64,000 nt of DNA, taken from UBA11524 sp963590165 (GTDB lineage: Bacteria; Bacillota; Clostridia; Christensenellales; Aristaeellaceae). Location: NCBI GenBank assembly GCA_963590165.1, contig CAVANO010000018.1, forward strand, positions 1 to 64,000. Direction: 5' to 3'. The notes below the pieces were generated by a model that ran no database searches, was not told where the DNA came from, and worked only from the letters and a program-made list of their open reading frames with translations. The stretch's first letter is position 1. Each line of letters starts with the position of its first letter. Shown piece after piece: positions 16,081 to 24,031 of this stretch. The position numbers and the translations under genes are program-made.

Positions 16081-16233
16081 GGCAAAATGCAGGGATTGAC
16101 CAGGAGATCATTTCGGCTTCGAAGGTTTCATATGCCTTCCGTTCTCCCATGCGGCAATATTCTGCAGCCATTGCTTTCCTCAGTCACGACTAGGGATTTG
16201 GCTTTGTCACTCGACTTATTTTTTTGACTTTTC

Positions 16234-17238
16234 TTACTCTTCGACCACTGTACGGATGATCTTCACGCAGCGCATCACGTCCGCAAATTCATCCGGCGTA
16301 AGCGACTGCGCACCATCACACAAAGCGTGCTTCGGGTCATTGTGCACTTCAATCATCAAGCCGTCAGCACCGGCCGCAGTCGCGGCGAGCGCCATGGGTT
16401 TCACAAGCCGTGCAACACCGGTCGCGTGGCTCGGGTCAACAATAATCGGCAGATGCGTCTTTTCGCGCAATACCGGAATGCAGGAGAGGTCAAGCGTGTT
16501 GCGCGTTGCCGTCTCATAAGTGCGGATGCCGCGTTCACAGAGGATGACCTGGTCGTTGCCGCCAGCCATGATGTACTCGGCGCTCATCAACCACTCCTGA
16601 ATGGTATTTGCAAGCCCGCGCTTGAGCAAAATCGGCTTCTTTGTCCTGCCGAGGACCTTCAGAAGCTCGAAATTCTGCATGTTCCTCGCACCAACCTGAA
16701 TGACATCGACATCTTCAAACAGCGGCAGATGCGACGCATCCATAATTTCCGTCACGACCGGCAGACCTGTTGCTTCCTTTGCCTTGAGCAGCAGTTTCAA
16801 CCCTTCCTCGTGCAGCCCCTGAAACGCATAGGGGCTCGTCCGCGGTTTGAACGCACCACCGCGCAGCAGCGTTGCACCGGCCGCCTGAACGGCCTTCGCG
16901 ACCGTAATCATCTGCTCCTCACTCTCGACCGAGCAAGGACCTGCAATCACCTGAAACAGCCCATGTCCAATTGTGACGTTGCCGCAGCGAACCTGCGTGT
17001 CTTCCGGATGAAACTTCCGGTTTGCCTTCTTGTACGGCTCCTGAACGCGCTGAACTGCCTCGACCGCGTCCAGAGACGAAATCAGGTCTGCGTCAACGCG
17101 CGTTGTGTCACCGACAAGACCGAGAATCGTGCTGTTTTCACCCTTTGACTCATCGATGCGCAATCCCATATTCACGAGAAAGTTCTTGAGTCGGTCAATC
17201 TGTTCCTGCCGTGCTCCCTGTCTGAGAATGACGATCAT
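16234..17238 (-). CDS. aroF: 3-deoxy-7-phosphoheptulonate (DAHP) synthase
   Basis: A 334-residue type I beta (AroF/KdsA-like) enzyme that condenses PEP with erythrose-4-phosphate, the first step of aromatic amino acid synthesis. An N-terminal regulatory ferredoxin-like domain (MIVILRQGARQEQIDRL, about residues 1-70) precedes the barrel with GPCSVES, KPRTSPYAFQG, QVGARNMQNFELL and DPSHATG. The start is ATG 17238, with GGAGG 11 nt upstream. The upstream transcript carries a 19-codon Phe/Tyr-rich leader peptide and a switchable hairpin, so ribosome-mediated attenuation is inferred. Feedback control through the N-terminal domain is known for this subtype. Confidence 0.95.
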   Translation of the reverse strand: MIVILRQGARQEQIDRLKNFLVNMGLRIDESKGENSTILGLVGDTTRVDADLISSLDAVEAVQRVQEPYKKANRKFHPEDTQVRCGNVTIGHGLFQVIAGPCSVESEEQMITVAKAVQAAGATLLRGGAFKPRTSPYAFQGLHEEGLKLLLKAKEATGLPVVTEIMDASHLPLFEDVDVIQVGARNMQNFELLKVLGRTKKPILLKRGLANTIQEWLMSAEYIMAGGNDQVILCERGIRTYETATRNTLDLSCIPVLREKTHLPIIVDPSHATGVARLVKPMALAATAAGADGLMIEVHNDPKHALCDGAQSLTPDEFADVMRCVKIIRTVVEE

Positions 17239-17264
17239 GCTACTATACCTCCATGCTACAATAA

Positions 17265-17309
17265 TACGAAAGCGCCCTGCCGCCGTATTGTGGCAAGCAG
17301 GGCGCTTCT
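17265..17309 (-). terminator. Attenuator hairpin upstream of aroF
   Basis: On the minus strand AAGCGCCCTGC (17307-17297) pairs with GCAGGGCGCTT (17280-17270), an 11-bp GC-rich stem with a 16-nt loop. The following TTTCGTATTATT is an imperfect U-tract. The 5' arm can instead pair with AAGCAGGGCG at the end of the leader peptide (17348-17339), 10 bp, giving an antiterminator. Confidence 0.75.
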
Positions 17310-17335
17310 CTTTGCTTCGAGGAAAACACGCCAAT

Positions 17336-17395
17336 TTACGCCCTGCTTTCATCCGGCAGCGCGTAATAATAACCAAACACGAATGCGTTTGTCAT
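17336..17395 (-). CDS. Phe/Tyr-rich leader peptide of aroF (19 residues)
   Basis: The open frame encodes MTNAFVFGYYYALPDESRA: two Phe codons and then three consecutive Tyr codons, in a 19-residue peptide. An AAGGGAGAG site lies 8 nt upstream of the ATG, and a sigma-A-type promoter precedes it. Its last codons (AAGCAGGGCG, at the stop) are complementary to the 5' arm of the hairpin between it and aroF. Stalling at the Tyr codons would leave this segment free to form the antiterminator. Reaching the stop codon would cover it and allow the terminator. Function is inferred from this geometry; it is not homology-based. Confidence 0.75.
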   Translation of the reverse strand: MTNAFVFGYYYALPDESRA

Positions 17396-17428
17396 GGCGT
17401 GACTCTCCCTTCCGCTTTCTTCTCATTC

Positions 17429-17458
17429 ATTGTAACATACATCCGGCAAAAAGTGCAA
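17429..17458 (-). promoter_or_regulatory. Promoter of the aroF leader transcript
   Basis: On the minus strand TTGCAC (17453-17458) and TACAAT (17429-17434) are 18 bp apart, 34 bp before the leader peptide ATG. Confidence 0.65.
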
Positions 17459-17485
17459 GCCCCTTGCCTGTATATTTTCTGTATT

Positions 17486-18253
17486 TCAGCTATCCTGCGA
17501 TGCAACGTCTTCCAAATACTTTTCCAGCTTCCGTTTGACGCGCTGCAGGGCATTGTCGATGCTCTTGACGTGCCGTCCCAGATTCGCGGCAATTTCCTGA
17601 TAGCTCTTGCCGTCCAAATACGCTGCGAGCACCTCTTGTTCCAAATCAGACAGCACCTCATCAATCCGCTGATGAATGCCGCGCACGTCCTCCTGGCTGA
17701 TAATCAGCTCCTCAGGATTCGATGTGTGTCCCTCCGCGCAGACATCCAGCAACGTCCGGTCGCTGTCATCATCGTACATCGGCTTGTTGAGGGACACGTA
17801 GCTATTGAGCGGAATATGCTTCTGACGCGTTGCAGTCTTAATCGCGGTGATAATCTGCCGCGTGATGCACAACTCCGCGAACGCGCGGAAGGACGCGAGC
17901 TTCTCCGGACGGAAATCACGGATTGCCTTGTAAAGCCCGATCATGCCTTCCTGCACGATGTCCTCATGATCCGCGCCGATGAGGAAGTAACTGCGTGCTT
18001 TGGAACGGACGAAATTCTTGTACTTGTTCAGCAGATATTCCACTGCCACGCTGTCACCCTCGCGGCAGAGTGCAATGACCTCCTCATCCGGCATATCCTC
18101 ATACGCCGTATGGGTCGGCGACGACAGTTCCTCTTCTGCCTTGCCGTCCTGCATGTCTGCATTCACTTGCGCTGCCTCGGTGTACAGCTCCTCCGCGAGG
18201 TTTTCCTGCTCAGGAGTCAGCTGTTCCTGATTCATTGCGTTCTCGTCTGTCAA
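17486..18253 (-). CDS. sigH: Sporulation sigma factor sigma-H
   Basis: A 255-residue Spo0H-type sigma factor. Region 2 contains LLNKYKNFVRSKARSYFLIG, HEDIVQEGMIGLYKAIRDF and SFRAFAELCITRQIITAIKT. Region 4 has LSDLEQEVLAAYLDGKSYQE and NALQRVKRKLEKYLE. The synteny rlmB-yacP-sigH is the standard Firmicutes arrangement. The start is TTG 18253, with AGGTGG 6 nt upstream; ATG 18235 is an alternative without a clear site. Compared with B. subtilis SigH (about 218 residues) there is an acidic N-terminal extension of roughly 45 residues. It directs early stationary-phase and sporulation genes. Confidence 0.92.
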   Translation of the reverse strand: MTDENAMNQEQLTPEQENLAEELYTEAAQVNADMQDGKAEEELSSPTHTAYEDMPDEEVIALCREGDSVAVEYLLNKYKNFVRSKARSYFLIGADHEDIVQEGMIGLYKAIRDFRPEKLASFRAFAELCITRQIITAIKTATRQKHIPLNSYVSLNKPMYDDDSDRTLLDVCAEGHTSNPEELIISQEDVRGIHQRIDEVLSDLEQEVLAAYLDGKSYQEIAANLGRHVKSIDNALQRVKRKLEKYLEDVASQDS

Positions 18254-18280
18254 TCTTGTCCACCTGCTTTGCCTTTCGGC

Positions 18281-18790
18281 TCATTCTCCGCGCCGGAGCT
18301 TTTCCAGACGTTTCCGGACATCCTCCGGCATTCGGGACAGAATGGTTTTCCTGCCAGCGGCTGACTGCTCCTGATGCGCCGCCATGCCGGTTTCGCGCAT
18401 TTGCCTCAGCTCACGCAGCAGTTCCCGGCTCGTCATGCGGATGGCGCCGCTGCTGAGCACCTGCGACTGCTCCAGACCGTCTGACGTTGCGACGCGCAGG
18501 GAACGGTACTTAGGCGTCATCGCTGCGAGACGCTCAATGTAGCTGTCCGCCGTTTCGCCGTGACGGGTGAATACGAGCGTCAGGTCACCGTGCTTCTCCT
18601 CTGTCGTCAGCGGCCGGTCAGATTGATAGCCGTCGAAAACCAGCACGATTTCCTCGCCCGAAAAACCGGCATAATCCTCCAGCTGGCGCATCAGCCGGTC
18701 GCGCGACTCATCAAGCGGCCAGCCTTTTCTTTCCGCCTCGCCCCAAGCGCCGATGACGTTATAGCCATCGACAATCAGCAGCGGTTTCAT
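18281..18790 (-). CDS. yacP: NYN-domain ribonuclease YacP/Rae1
   Basis: A 169-residue NYN (PIN-like) domain protein. The N-terminal LLIVDGYNVIGAW carries the first catalytic Asp, with IVLVFDGYQSD and VATSDGLEQ farther on. The B. subtilis homologue Rae1 is a ribosome-associated endonuclease that cuts mRNA in the A site; the same role is inferred. Its start overlaps the rlmB stop by 4 bp (ATGA), and sigH follows after 27 bp, so it belongs to the mrnC-thyX-rlmB-yacP-sigH operon. Confidence 0.88.
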   Translation of the reverse strand: MKPLLIVDGYNVIGAWGEAERKGWPLDESRDRLMRQLEDYAGFSGEEIVLVFDGYQSDRPLTTEEKHGDLTLVFTRHGETADSYIERLAAMTPKYRSLRVATSDGLEQSQVLSSGAIRMTSRELLRELRQMRETGMAAHQEQSAAGRKTILSRMPEDVRKRLEKLRRGE

Positions 18791-19962
18791 GCGCGGCGGC
18801 CGGACAGCACGCGGTACATGACGATGCCAGCAGCTACGGAGGCGTTCAGGCTATCCAAATGACCCGCCATCGGCAGCGACACATTCTGGTCGCAGTTTTC
18901 CAGAACAAGATGGCTGATGCCCTCGCCTTCGCTGCCGACCACCAGTGCCACGCCGCCGCTGAAGTTGACCTTCTCGTAGTCCGTGCCATCCATGGTCAGC
19001 GCGTATGTCCAGATGCCGTGCTGCTTGAGCATCTCAATGACGCGCGTCATGTTGACCACGCGGGCAACCTTGATGTGCTCGACCGCGCCTGCGGATGCCT
19101 TGACTGCGGCAGGTGTCAGACCAACCGCACGACGCTCCGGCACGATGACGCCGTGCGCACCGACGCATTCCGCCGTACGGATGATAGCACCGAGGTTGTG
19201 CGGATCGGTAATCCCGTCCAGCAGAATCAGGAAGGGCTGTTCGCCGCGCTCTTCAGCCACGGCAAGCATTTCCTCCACCGTGCTGTACTGGTATGCCGAC
19301 GCGAACGCGATCATGCCCTGATGGTTTTTCGCCAGCTCATTGAGGCGCTGATGCTCGACCTCCTGCACCGGGATGTGCGCTTCCTTCGCCATCTGCACAA
19401 TTTCACGCGCAGAGCCGGTCAGTTCACCTTTCTGCACGAGCAGTTTCTCGATGTCGCGGCCTGCCTTGAGTGCCTCGCGAATCGGGTTACGGCCTGCAAG
19501 CAGGTTTTCCTGCACCATGTCTTCTTCAACAGGTGCCGGAACAGCCGGATTCATCGGGCGATTGACCGGCTTATACTCCGCATCACGGTAGGACGGAATA
19601 TGCCGTTCCTCCACCGGCTGTTCGCGGCGGTCGAAGCGGTCATTGCGTGTGAACTTCTTGCGGTCGGAAAAAGCAGGCTTTTCGCCGCGCGGCTTGCGGT
19701 CGCCATAAGGCTTTGCGGAACGGTCTGAACGGTATCCGCTCTTCTTCTCGCCCAAGCGTTCTTCCTTGCCGAAGGATTTCTTCGTGCCGTAACGTTCTTC
19801 CTTGCCGAACGTCTTCTTTTCGCCGTAGCTCTTGCGTTCACCGGACGGCTTGCCGCCCTTGCGTGCGCCGCGGTATTCCGAGCCTTCTTCAACCCACTTT
19901 TCCTTGCCAAAGCTGCTCTTCTTCATCGGTTTCCTGGATGGTGCCTGATCATAATATGCCAT
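18787..19962 (-). CDS. rlmB: 23S rRNA (guanosine-2'-O-)-methyltransferase RlmB with long basic N-terminal extension
   Basis: A 391-residue protein. Residues from about 150 on form the SpoU/TrmH family unit, with a substrate-binding part (LLAGRNPIREALKAGRDIEK) and the knotted methyltransferase (LLDGITDPHNLGAIIRTAEC, VIVPERRAVGLTP, VVGSEGEGIS, SLNASVAAGIVMYRV). It 2'-O-methylates a guanosine in domain V of 23S rRNA. Residues 1-150 are a low-complexity, Lys/Arg/Gly-rich tail with repeated elements of the type KKSFGKEERLG, probably disordered and RNA-binding. Typical bacterial RlmB is about 245 residues, so this tail is unusual. The start is ATG 19962, with GAGGG upstream. Confidence 0.92.
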   Translation of the reverse strand: MAYYDQAPSRKPMKKSSFGKEKWVEEGSEYRGARKGGKPSGERKSYGEKKTFGKEERYGTKKSFGKEERLGEKKSGYRSDRSAKPYGDRKPRGEKPAFSDRKKFTRNDRFDRREQPVEERHIPSYRDAEYKPVNRPMNPAVPAPVEEDMVQENLLAGRNPIREALKAGRDIEKLLVQKGELTGSAREIVQMAKEAHIPVQEVEHQRLNELAKNHQGMIAFASAYQYSTVEEMLAVAEERGEQPFLILLDGITDPHNLGAIIRTAECVGAHGVIVPERRAVGLTPAAVKASAGAVEHIKVARVVNMTRVIEMLKQHGIWTYALTMDGTDYEKVNFSGGVALVVGSEGEGISHLVLENCDQNVSLPMAGHLDSLNASVAAGIVMYRVLSGRRA

Positions 19963-19976
19963 TTTCTGATCCCTCT

Positions 19977-20744
19977 TTATTGATTATCGTTGTTTTCCTG
20001 CTTTTCGGCGGTCTTGAGTGCCTCAAGCCATTCCTTGCGTTCCCTGCGGATTTCCGAAGCGCGTCCGCAGGACTTTTCGCCTTCGGGGCATGCGCCGCGC
20101 AGGCAGCTGGGACCTGCATCCGCGAACAACGCCGGTGCGACCTCCATGCACAGGCGGTGCATCTGCGTGGCAAGCTCGCGGATTTCCCACTGGGCACGGC
20201 TGCACATGCGCAGGCTGAAGAAGTGCCGCAGCTCACGGACATTCATCGTGACCATCATGCGCGTTTCGCATGCGCCGGGCAGTACGAACCGTGCGTCCTC
20301 ATTGCCGCCCTCGCCCGTGCCAAGTTTTGCCTGCCATTCCGTATACCACTGATGCATGACATCCATCTGCCGTTCGAATTCGGCAACAGCTTCTTCGCCG
20401 AGCGCCTCGATTTTCGGCGGAACGATATAGCCAAAGCCCTTCTCGTAGCTCACATAGCGCTGGCTCTGCACGGAGAAACTTGCAAGGCGGTGACGCGTAA
20501 TCTGGGCAAGCAGCACACGTGATACACCCTCGATGCCGAAGGTGAAGCTGGCATGTTCGAGCACCGATTCGTGACCCATGGACATAATCCTGTGAACATA
20601 ATCCGTCTGGTCATCGCGCGTGACACGCTGCTGTAAGCTGTCAACCGTCGCACGGGAATAGCAGAGCCGTGCACCGAGCGCGACAACCTCCTCTGGCTGA
20701 AGTGTATGGCGGAGCAAAACAACCTTCAAGGTTGAACGGGGCAT
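19977..20744 (-). CDS. thyX: Flavin-dependent thymidylate synthase
   Basis: A 255-residue ThyX. The signature RHRLASFSVQSQRY (RHRxxSxxxxSxR) binds FAD and dUMP, and GHESVLEHASFTF is the family's N-terminal motif. It makes dTMP from dUMP using methylenetetrahydrofolate and reduced flavin. The C-terminal about 50 residues include a Cys-rich GPSCLRGACPEGEKSCGR segment that is not part of the core fold. The start is ATG 20744, inside the end of mrnC (19-bp overlap), with AGGAGG 7 nt upstream. Confidence 0.95.
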   Translation of the reverse strand: MPRSTLKVVLLRHTLQPEEVVALGARLCYSRATVDSLQQRVTRDDQTDYVHRIMSMGHESVLEHASFTFGIEGVSRVLLAQITRHRLASFSVQSQRYVSYEKGFGYIVPPKIEALGEEAVAEFERQMDVMHQWYTEWQAKLGTGEGGNEDARFVLPGACETRMMVTMNVRELRHFFSLRMCSRAQWEIRELATQMHRLCMEVAPALFADAGPSCLRGACPEGEKSCGRASEIRRERKEWLEALKTAEKQENNDNQ

Positions 20745-21148
20745 GAAAGTACCTCCTGACTTTTTTGAAACAGCTGCAAAAGCCTTTCCTCCTGACCGGT
20801 CAGATAAAGATAGCCGATCAGCGCCTCCATGGCGGTTGCAGCCTCATAATCGATCGGTGTTTGATTTTTGGGTGCCGCATGGTGCGCATGCGTATTCCTT
20901 CCTCTGCGGACGATTGCGCTCTCCTCCTCTGTCAGCATGCCTTCAATCCGTTCAAGCGCCGATGCCTGCGCACGGGCATTCACCACGCTCACCGCCGCCT
21001 GATGGCAGTGATGCAGATTATAGCCGCGGTAAAGCATTCGCGAGCGAACAAGCAGGTCGTAAACCGTATCCCCGATATAGGCCAGCTGAAGCGGATTCAT
21101 TCTCCTCGCGTCATCGAAAGACATAGGCGCAGCTTCGCGCAGGGTCAA
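20726..21148 (-). CDS. mrnC: Mini-ribonuclease III
   Basis: A 140-residue MrnC (YazC), an RNase III catalytic domain without a double-stranded-RNA-binding domain; in B. subtilis it matures 23S rRNA. Motifs: LQLAYIGDTVYDLLVRSRML (catalytic Asp), NTHAHHAAPKNQTPIDYEAA and MEALIGYLYLTG (catalytic Glu). The start is TTG 21148, because AAGGAGG sits exactly 8 nt upstream and the protein then begins at the domain. An in-frame GTG farther upstream has no such site. First gene of the operon running to sigH. Confidence 0.9.
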   Translation of the reverse strand: MTLREAAPMSFDDARRMNPLQLAYIGDTVYDLLVRSRMLYRGYNLHHCHQAAVSVVNARAQASALERIEGMLTEEESAIVRRGRNTHAHHAAPKNQTPIDYEAATAMEALIGYLYLTGQEERLLQLFQKSQEVLSCPVQP

Positions 21149-21210
21149 GTTGTCTTCCTCCTTACAGATCGACATCACAACATGCGCGCCTTCATCGGCG
21201 CACACATCAA

Positions 21211-21240
21211 ATTATATCATATTCTGAGCGCTTTAGACAA
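21211..21240 (-). promoter_or_regulatory. Promoter of the mrnC-thyX-rlmB-yacP-sigH operon
   Basis: On the minus strand TTGTCT (21235-21240) and TATAAT (21211-21216) are 18 bp apart. It diverges from the T-box promoter about 50 bp away. Confidence 0.65.
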
Positions 21241-21284
21241 GGGCTTTTTCAATTCCGGCAGCGTCTTCAATGTAAATTTTGTAC

Positions 21285-21313
21285 TTGACAAGTACGTAAA
21301 AAGGTGTTACGAT
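21285..21313 (+). promoter_or_regulatory. Promoter of the T-box transcript
   Basis: TTGACA (21285-21290) and TACGAT (21308-21313) are 17 bp apart. Confidence 0.8.
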
Positions 21314-21319
21314 GCATTT

Positions 21320-21587
21320 ATCAGGGCAATGAGGAGACGAGTCATTCTTTTCCGCGGCGCACGCAGAGAGCCTTCGGTTGGTGCGAGGAGGCATGCATCC
21401 CAGGAATGACGTACAGCTCCGAGCCATCTGCCGAAAACAAACGCGTGTAGGCAGTATCCGGTGCGCCGGTTACAGCGCAAGAGGAATGTTCGTTCCTCCT
21501 GAGGGCTGCATCGCAGCTAAACGGAAGTGGTACCGTGGCGTATTGTCACCTTCCCCGGCTTAGGTCGGAGAAGGTTTTTTATTTTTT
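21320..21587 (+). promoter_or_regulatory. T-box riboswitch, tyrosine specifier
   Basis: Stem I shows the AGAGAG and GGTTGGTG elements (about 21364-21383) and a specifier-loop region GAATGACGTACAGC with a TAC (Tyr) codon at 21412-21414. The conserved T-box lies at about 21519-21538 (AAACGGAAGTGGTACCGTGG). The terminator stem ACCTTCCCCGG/TCGGAGAAGGT is followed by a T-run (21575-21587). Uncharged tRNA-Tyr would bind and favour antitermination. The downstream aminotransferase and tyrS agree with a Tyr specifier. The specifier assignment is from motif position, not a folded model. Confidence 0.88.
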
Positions 21588-21601
21588 GAAAGGAGTGGTT
21601 T

Positions 21602-22792
21602 ATGATGGAGCTTGATGCGCTGCGTTTTGCGCATCGGTTTGACACAATCAGCGGCAGCGCCATCCGCGAAATTTTCAAGATGATTGCGCAGCCGAACATG
21701 ATTTCCTTCGCCGGCGGCAATCCTGCTGCCTCTGCATTGCCGGATGATGTGTGCGCCGAAATCGCCCGCGATGTCCTGCAAAAAGACGGCAAGCGCATCC
21801 TGCAGTACGGGGCAACGGAAGGCTATCCGCCGTTTGTGGAGAGCCTGCATGCCTACGTGGAGGAACAACTCGGTTGCAGGATCCCTGCCGTGCTGCCGGT
21901 AACCGGTTCAACACAAGCGATGGACTTGCTCTGCAAGGCGCTGATTGACCCCGGAGACGTAATTCTGGTAGAAAACCCGTCGTTCTTGGGGAACATGCAA
22001 TGCATGAAGCTGTATCAGGCGAAACTCGTCCCGGTGGAGAGCGATGAGAACGGCATCATTCCGGAAAAGTTGGAGGAAACCATCCGCCAGTATCATCCGA
22101 AACTGCTCTACACCATCCCGACATTCCAGAACCCGACCGGCATCACGCTGTCCGCCGAGCGCAGAGCCCCCATTGCTGCGCTTGCCGCGAAATACGGCGT
22201 TGTTGTTGCGGAGGACGACCCCTACCGCGATTTGCGCTATGCCGGTACGCCGTGCCCATCCATCAAGTCCTTCGACAAGGACGGCTGGGTGGTCTTCCTC
22301 GGCTCCTTCAGCAAGATTATCAGCCCTGGTCTGCGTGTCGGCTTCATGGCAGGCGACAGCCGTATCCTGCGCAAGTGCACCATTGGCAAGCAATCGGCGG
22401 ATGTCCACACGAGCAATCTGCCGCAGGCGATTGTTGACCAGTATCTGCGCCGCGGTCTGCTGCCTGACCACATTGCGTCCATCTGCGAAAGCTACCGCGC
22501 ACAGCTGAACGCAATGCTGGAGGACTTGTCCACCTTCCCTGAGGGCACATCATACACCCGTCCCGAAGGCGGTCTGTTCATCTTTGTGACGCTGCCGGAA
22601 GGCATTGACGCGAAGGAGCTGCTTACGCAGGCGGTTGAAAAGCATGTGGCTTACGTGCCCGGCACGCACTTCTTCTGCGACGGCGGACACGAGAATACAC
22701 TCCGCCTGAACTTCTCCAACGCATCCATTGACCAGATTCATCAAGGCATGAACGCGCTCCGCGAAATCTTCACGGCAGCGCTGCAAAAATAA
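21602..22792 (+). CDS. PLP-dependent class I/II aminotransferase, probably for aromatic amino acids
   Basis: A 396-residue fold-type I aminotransferase of the MocR/LysN-like subgroup. Motifs: ISFAGGNPAASALP near the N-terminus, QYGATEGYPPF, TGSTQAMDLLCKALIDPGD, PTFQNPTGITL and VAEDDPYRDLRY. The PLP lysine is in LGSFSKIISPGLRVGF. Control by a tyrosine T-box and the tyrS neighbour suggest transamination of hydroxyphenylpyruvate/tyrosine. 2-Aminoadipate-type or branched-chain activity is possible in this subgroup. GGAG lies 6 nt before ATG 21602. Confidence 0.85.
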   Translation: MMELDALRFAHRFDTISGSAIREIFKMIAQPNMISFAGGNPAASALPDDVCAEIARDVLQKDGKRILQYGATEGYPPFVESLHAYVEEQLGCRIPAVLPVTGSTQAMDLLCKALIDPGDVILVENPSFLGNMQCMKLYQAKLVPVESDENGIIPEKLEETIRQYHPKLLYTIPTFQNPTGITLSAERRAPIAALAAKYGVVVAEDDPYRDLRYAGTPCPSIKSFDKDGWVVFLGSFSKIISPGLRVGFMAGDSRILRKCTIGKQSADVHTSNLPQAIVDQYLRRGLLPDHIASICESYRAQLNAMLEDLSTFPEGTSYTRPEGGLFIFVTLPEGIDAKELLTQAVEKHVAYVPGTHFFCDGGHENTLRLNFSNASIDQIHQGMNALREIFTAALQK

Positions 22793-22804
22793 GGAGGAAA
22801 CACC

Positions 22805-24031
22805 ATGCATATTTTGGACGTACTCAAGGAACGCGGCTTCATCGCCCAGACGACATTTGAGGATGAACTGTACGAGCAACTCAAGGAGCCGACCACCTTC
22901 TATGTCGGCTTCGACCCGACCGCCGATTCGCTGCACATCGGCCACTACATCCCGATTATGGCCATGGCGCACATGCAGCGCGCCGGTCACCGCCCGATCG
23001 CCCTGATGGGCGGCGGCACCGCCATGATCGGCGACCCGTCCGGCAAGGCGGATATGCGCAAGATGATGACAACCGAGACCATCGACCACAACGTCGAATG
23101 CATCAAGCAGCAGATGAGCCGCTTCCTTGACTTCTCCGACGGCAAGGCGCTGATTGTCAACAATGCCGACTGGCTGCGCAACCTGAATTTCATCGAGTTC
23201 ATGCGCGATATCGGCGCGATGTTCTCCGTCAACAAGATGCTCACGGCGGACTGCTACAAGACACGCATGGCGACCGAGAACGGTCTGTCCTTCCTGGAAT
23301 TTACCTACATGCTCATGCAGTCTTACGACTTCCTGCAGCTCTTCCACCAGTACGGCTGCCGTCTGGAAATGGGCGGCAACGACCAGTGGAGCAACATGCT
23401 TGGCGGTGCCGACCTCGTCCGCCGCAAAGACGGCGAGAAGGCGTTTGCCTGCACGTTCCAGTTGCTGCTGACACATGACGGCAAAAAAATGGGCAAGACG
23501 GAGAAGGGTGCACTGTGGCTCGATGCAAACCGTGTTTCCCCGTTCGACTTCTACCAGTACTGGCGCAATGTCGATGATGCCGACGTTGAAAAGTGCCTCG
23601 GTTTGCTGACGTTCCTGCCGATGGACGAGGTGCACCGCCTCGGCGCCCTGCAGGGCAGCGAAATCAACGAAGCCAAGAAGGTGCTCGCCTACGAGGTGAC
23701 GAAGCTCGTCCACGGCGAAGAGGAAGCCAAGAGGGCCGCCGATGCCGCATCCGCGCTGTTTGCGGGCGGTGCTGCGGCCGCGAATGTCCCTTCCTTCACG
23801 CTGACGGCGGATGAATTTGCCGCTGACAGCCGCGTAACGACACTGCTCGTCAAATCCGGCCTGTGCAAGAGCCAGAGCGATGCCCGCGCACAGATGAAAG
23901 CCGGTGCCGTGCTCGTTGCCGACAAGAAGGTCGAGGATTTGAACGCGACCATCGCCGCGGCTGACGTTCCGGCTGACGGTCTGATGATTCAGAAGGGCAA
24001 GAAGAACTTCCGCCGTCTCTTCCTTGCATGA
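22805..24031 (+). CDS. tyrS: Tyrosyl-tRNA synthetase
   Basis: A 408-residue class I synthetase. HIGHYIP is the HIGH motif, KMGKTEKGALWLD stands in for KMSKS, and YVGFDPTADSLHIGH and MGGNDQWSN are TyrS signatures. An S4-type RNA-binding domain forms the C-terminus (about residues 345-408). AAGGAGG precedes the ATG. It sits 12 bp after the aminotransferase on the T-box transcript. Its stop overlaps the next ATG (ATGA). Confidence 0.97.
   Translation: MHILDVLKERGFIAQTTFEDELYEQLKEPTTFYVGFDPTADSLHIGHYIPIMAMAHMQRAGHRPIALMGGGTAMIGDPSGKADMRKMMTTETIDHNVECIKQQMSRFLDFSDGKALIVNNADWLRNLNFIEFMRDIGAMFSVNKMLTADCYKTRMATENGLSFLEFTYMLMQSYDFLQLFHQYGCRLEMGGNDQWSNMLGGADLVRRKDGEKAFACTFQLLLTHDGKKMGKTEKGALWLDANRVSPFDFYQYWRNVDDADVEKCLGLLTFLPMDEVHRLGALQGSEINEAKKVLAYEVTKLVHGEEEAKRAADAASALFAGGAAAANVPSFTLTADEFAADSRVTTLLVKSGLCKSQSDARAQMKAGAVLVADKKVEDLNATIAAADVPADGLMIQKGKKNFRRLFLA

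Noticed and set aside
15917..16171. An 84-codon minus-strand frame with GAGGAAAG before its ATG, overlapping the MATE start
   Set aside because: It contains the MATE promoter and continues into the MATE coding region in another frame; no recognisable protein.
17460..17486. Small GCAAG-GGG-CTTGC hairpin with TTTTT after sigH as its terminator
   Set aside because: Only five base pairs, and it overlaps the -35 box of the aroF leader promoter. Possible but too weak to list.
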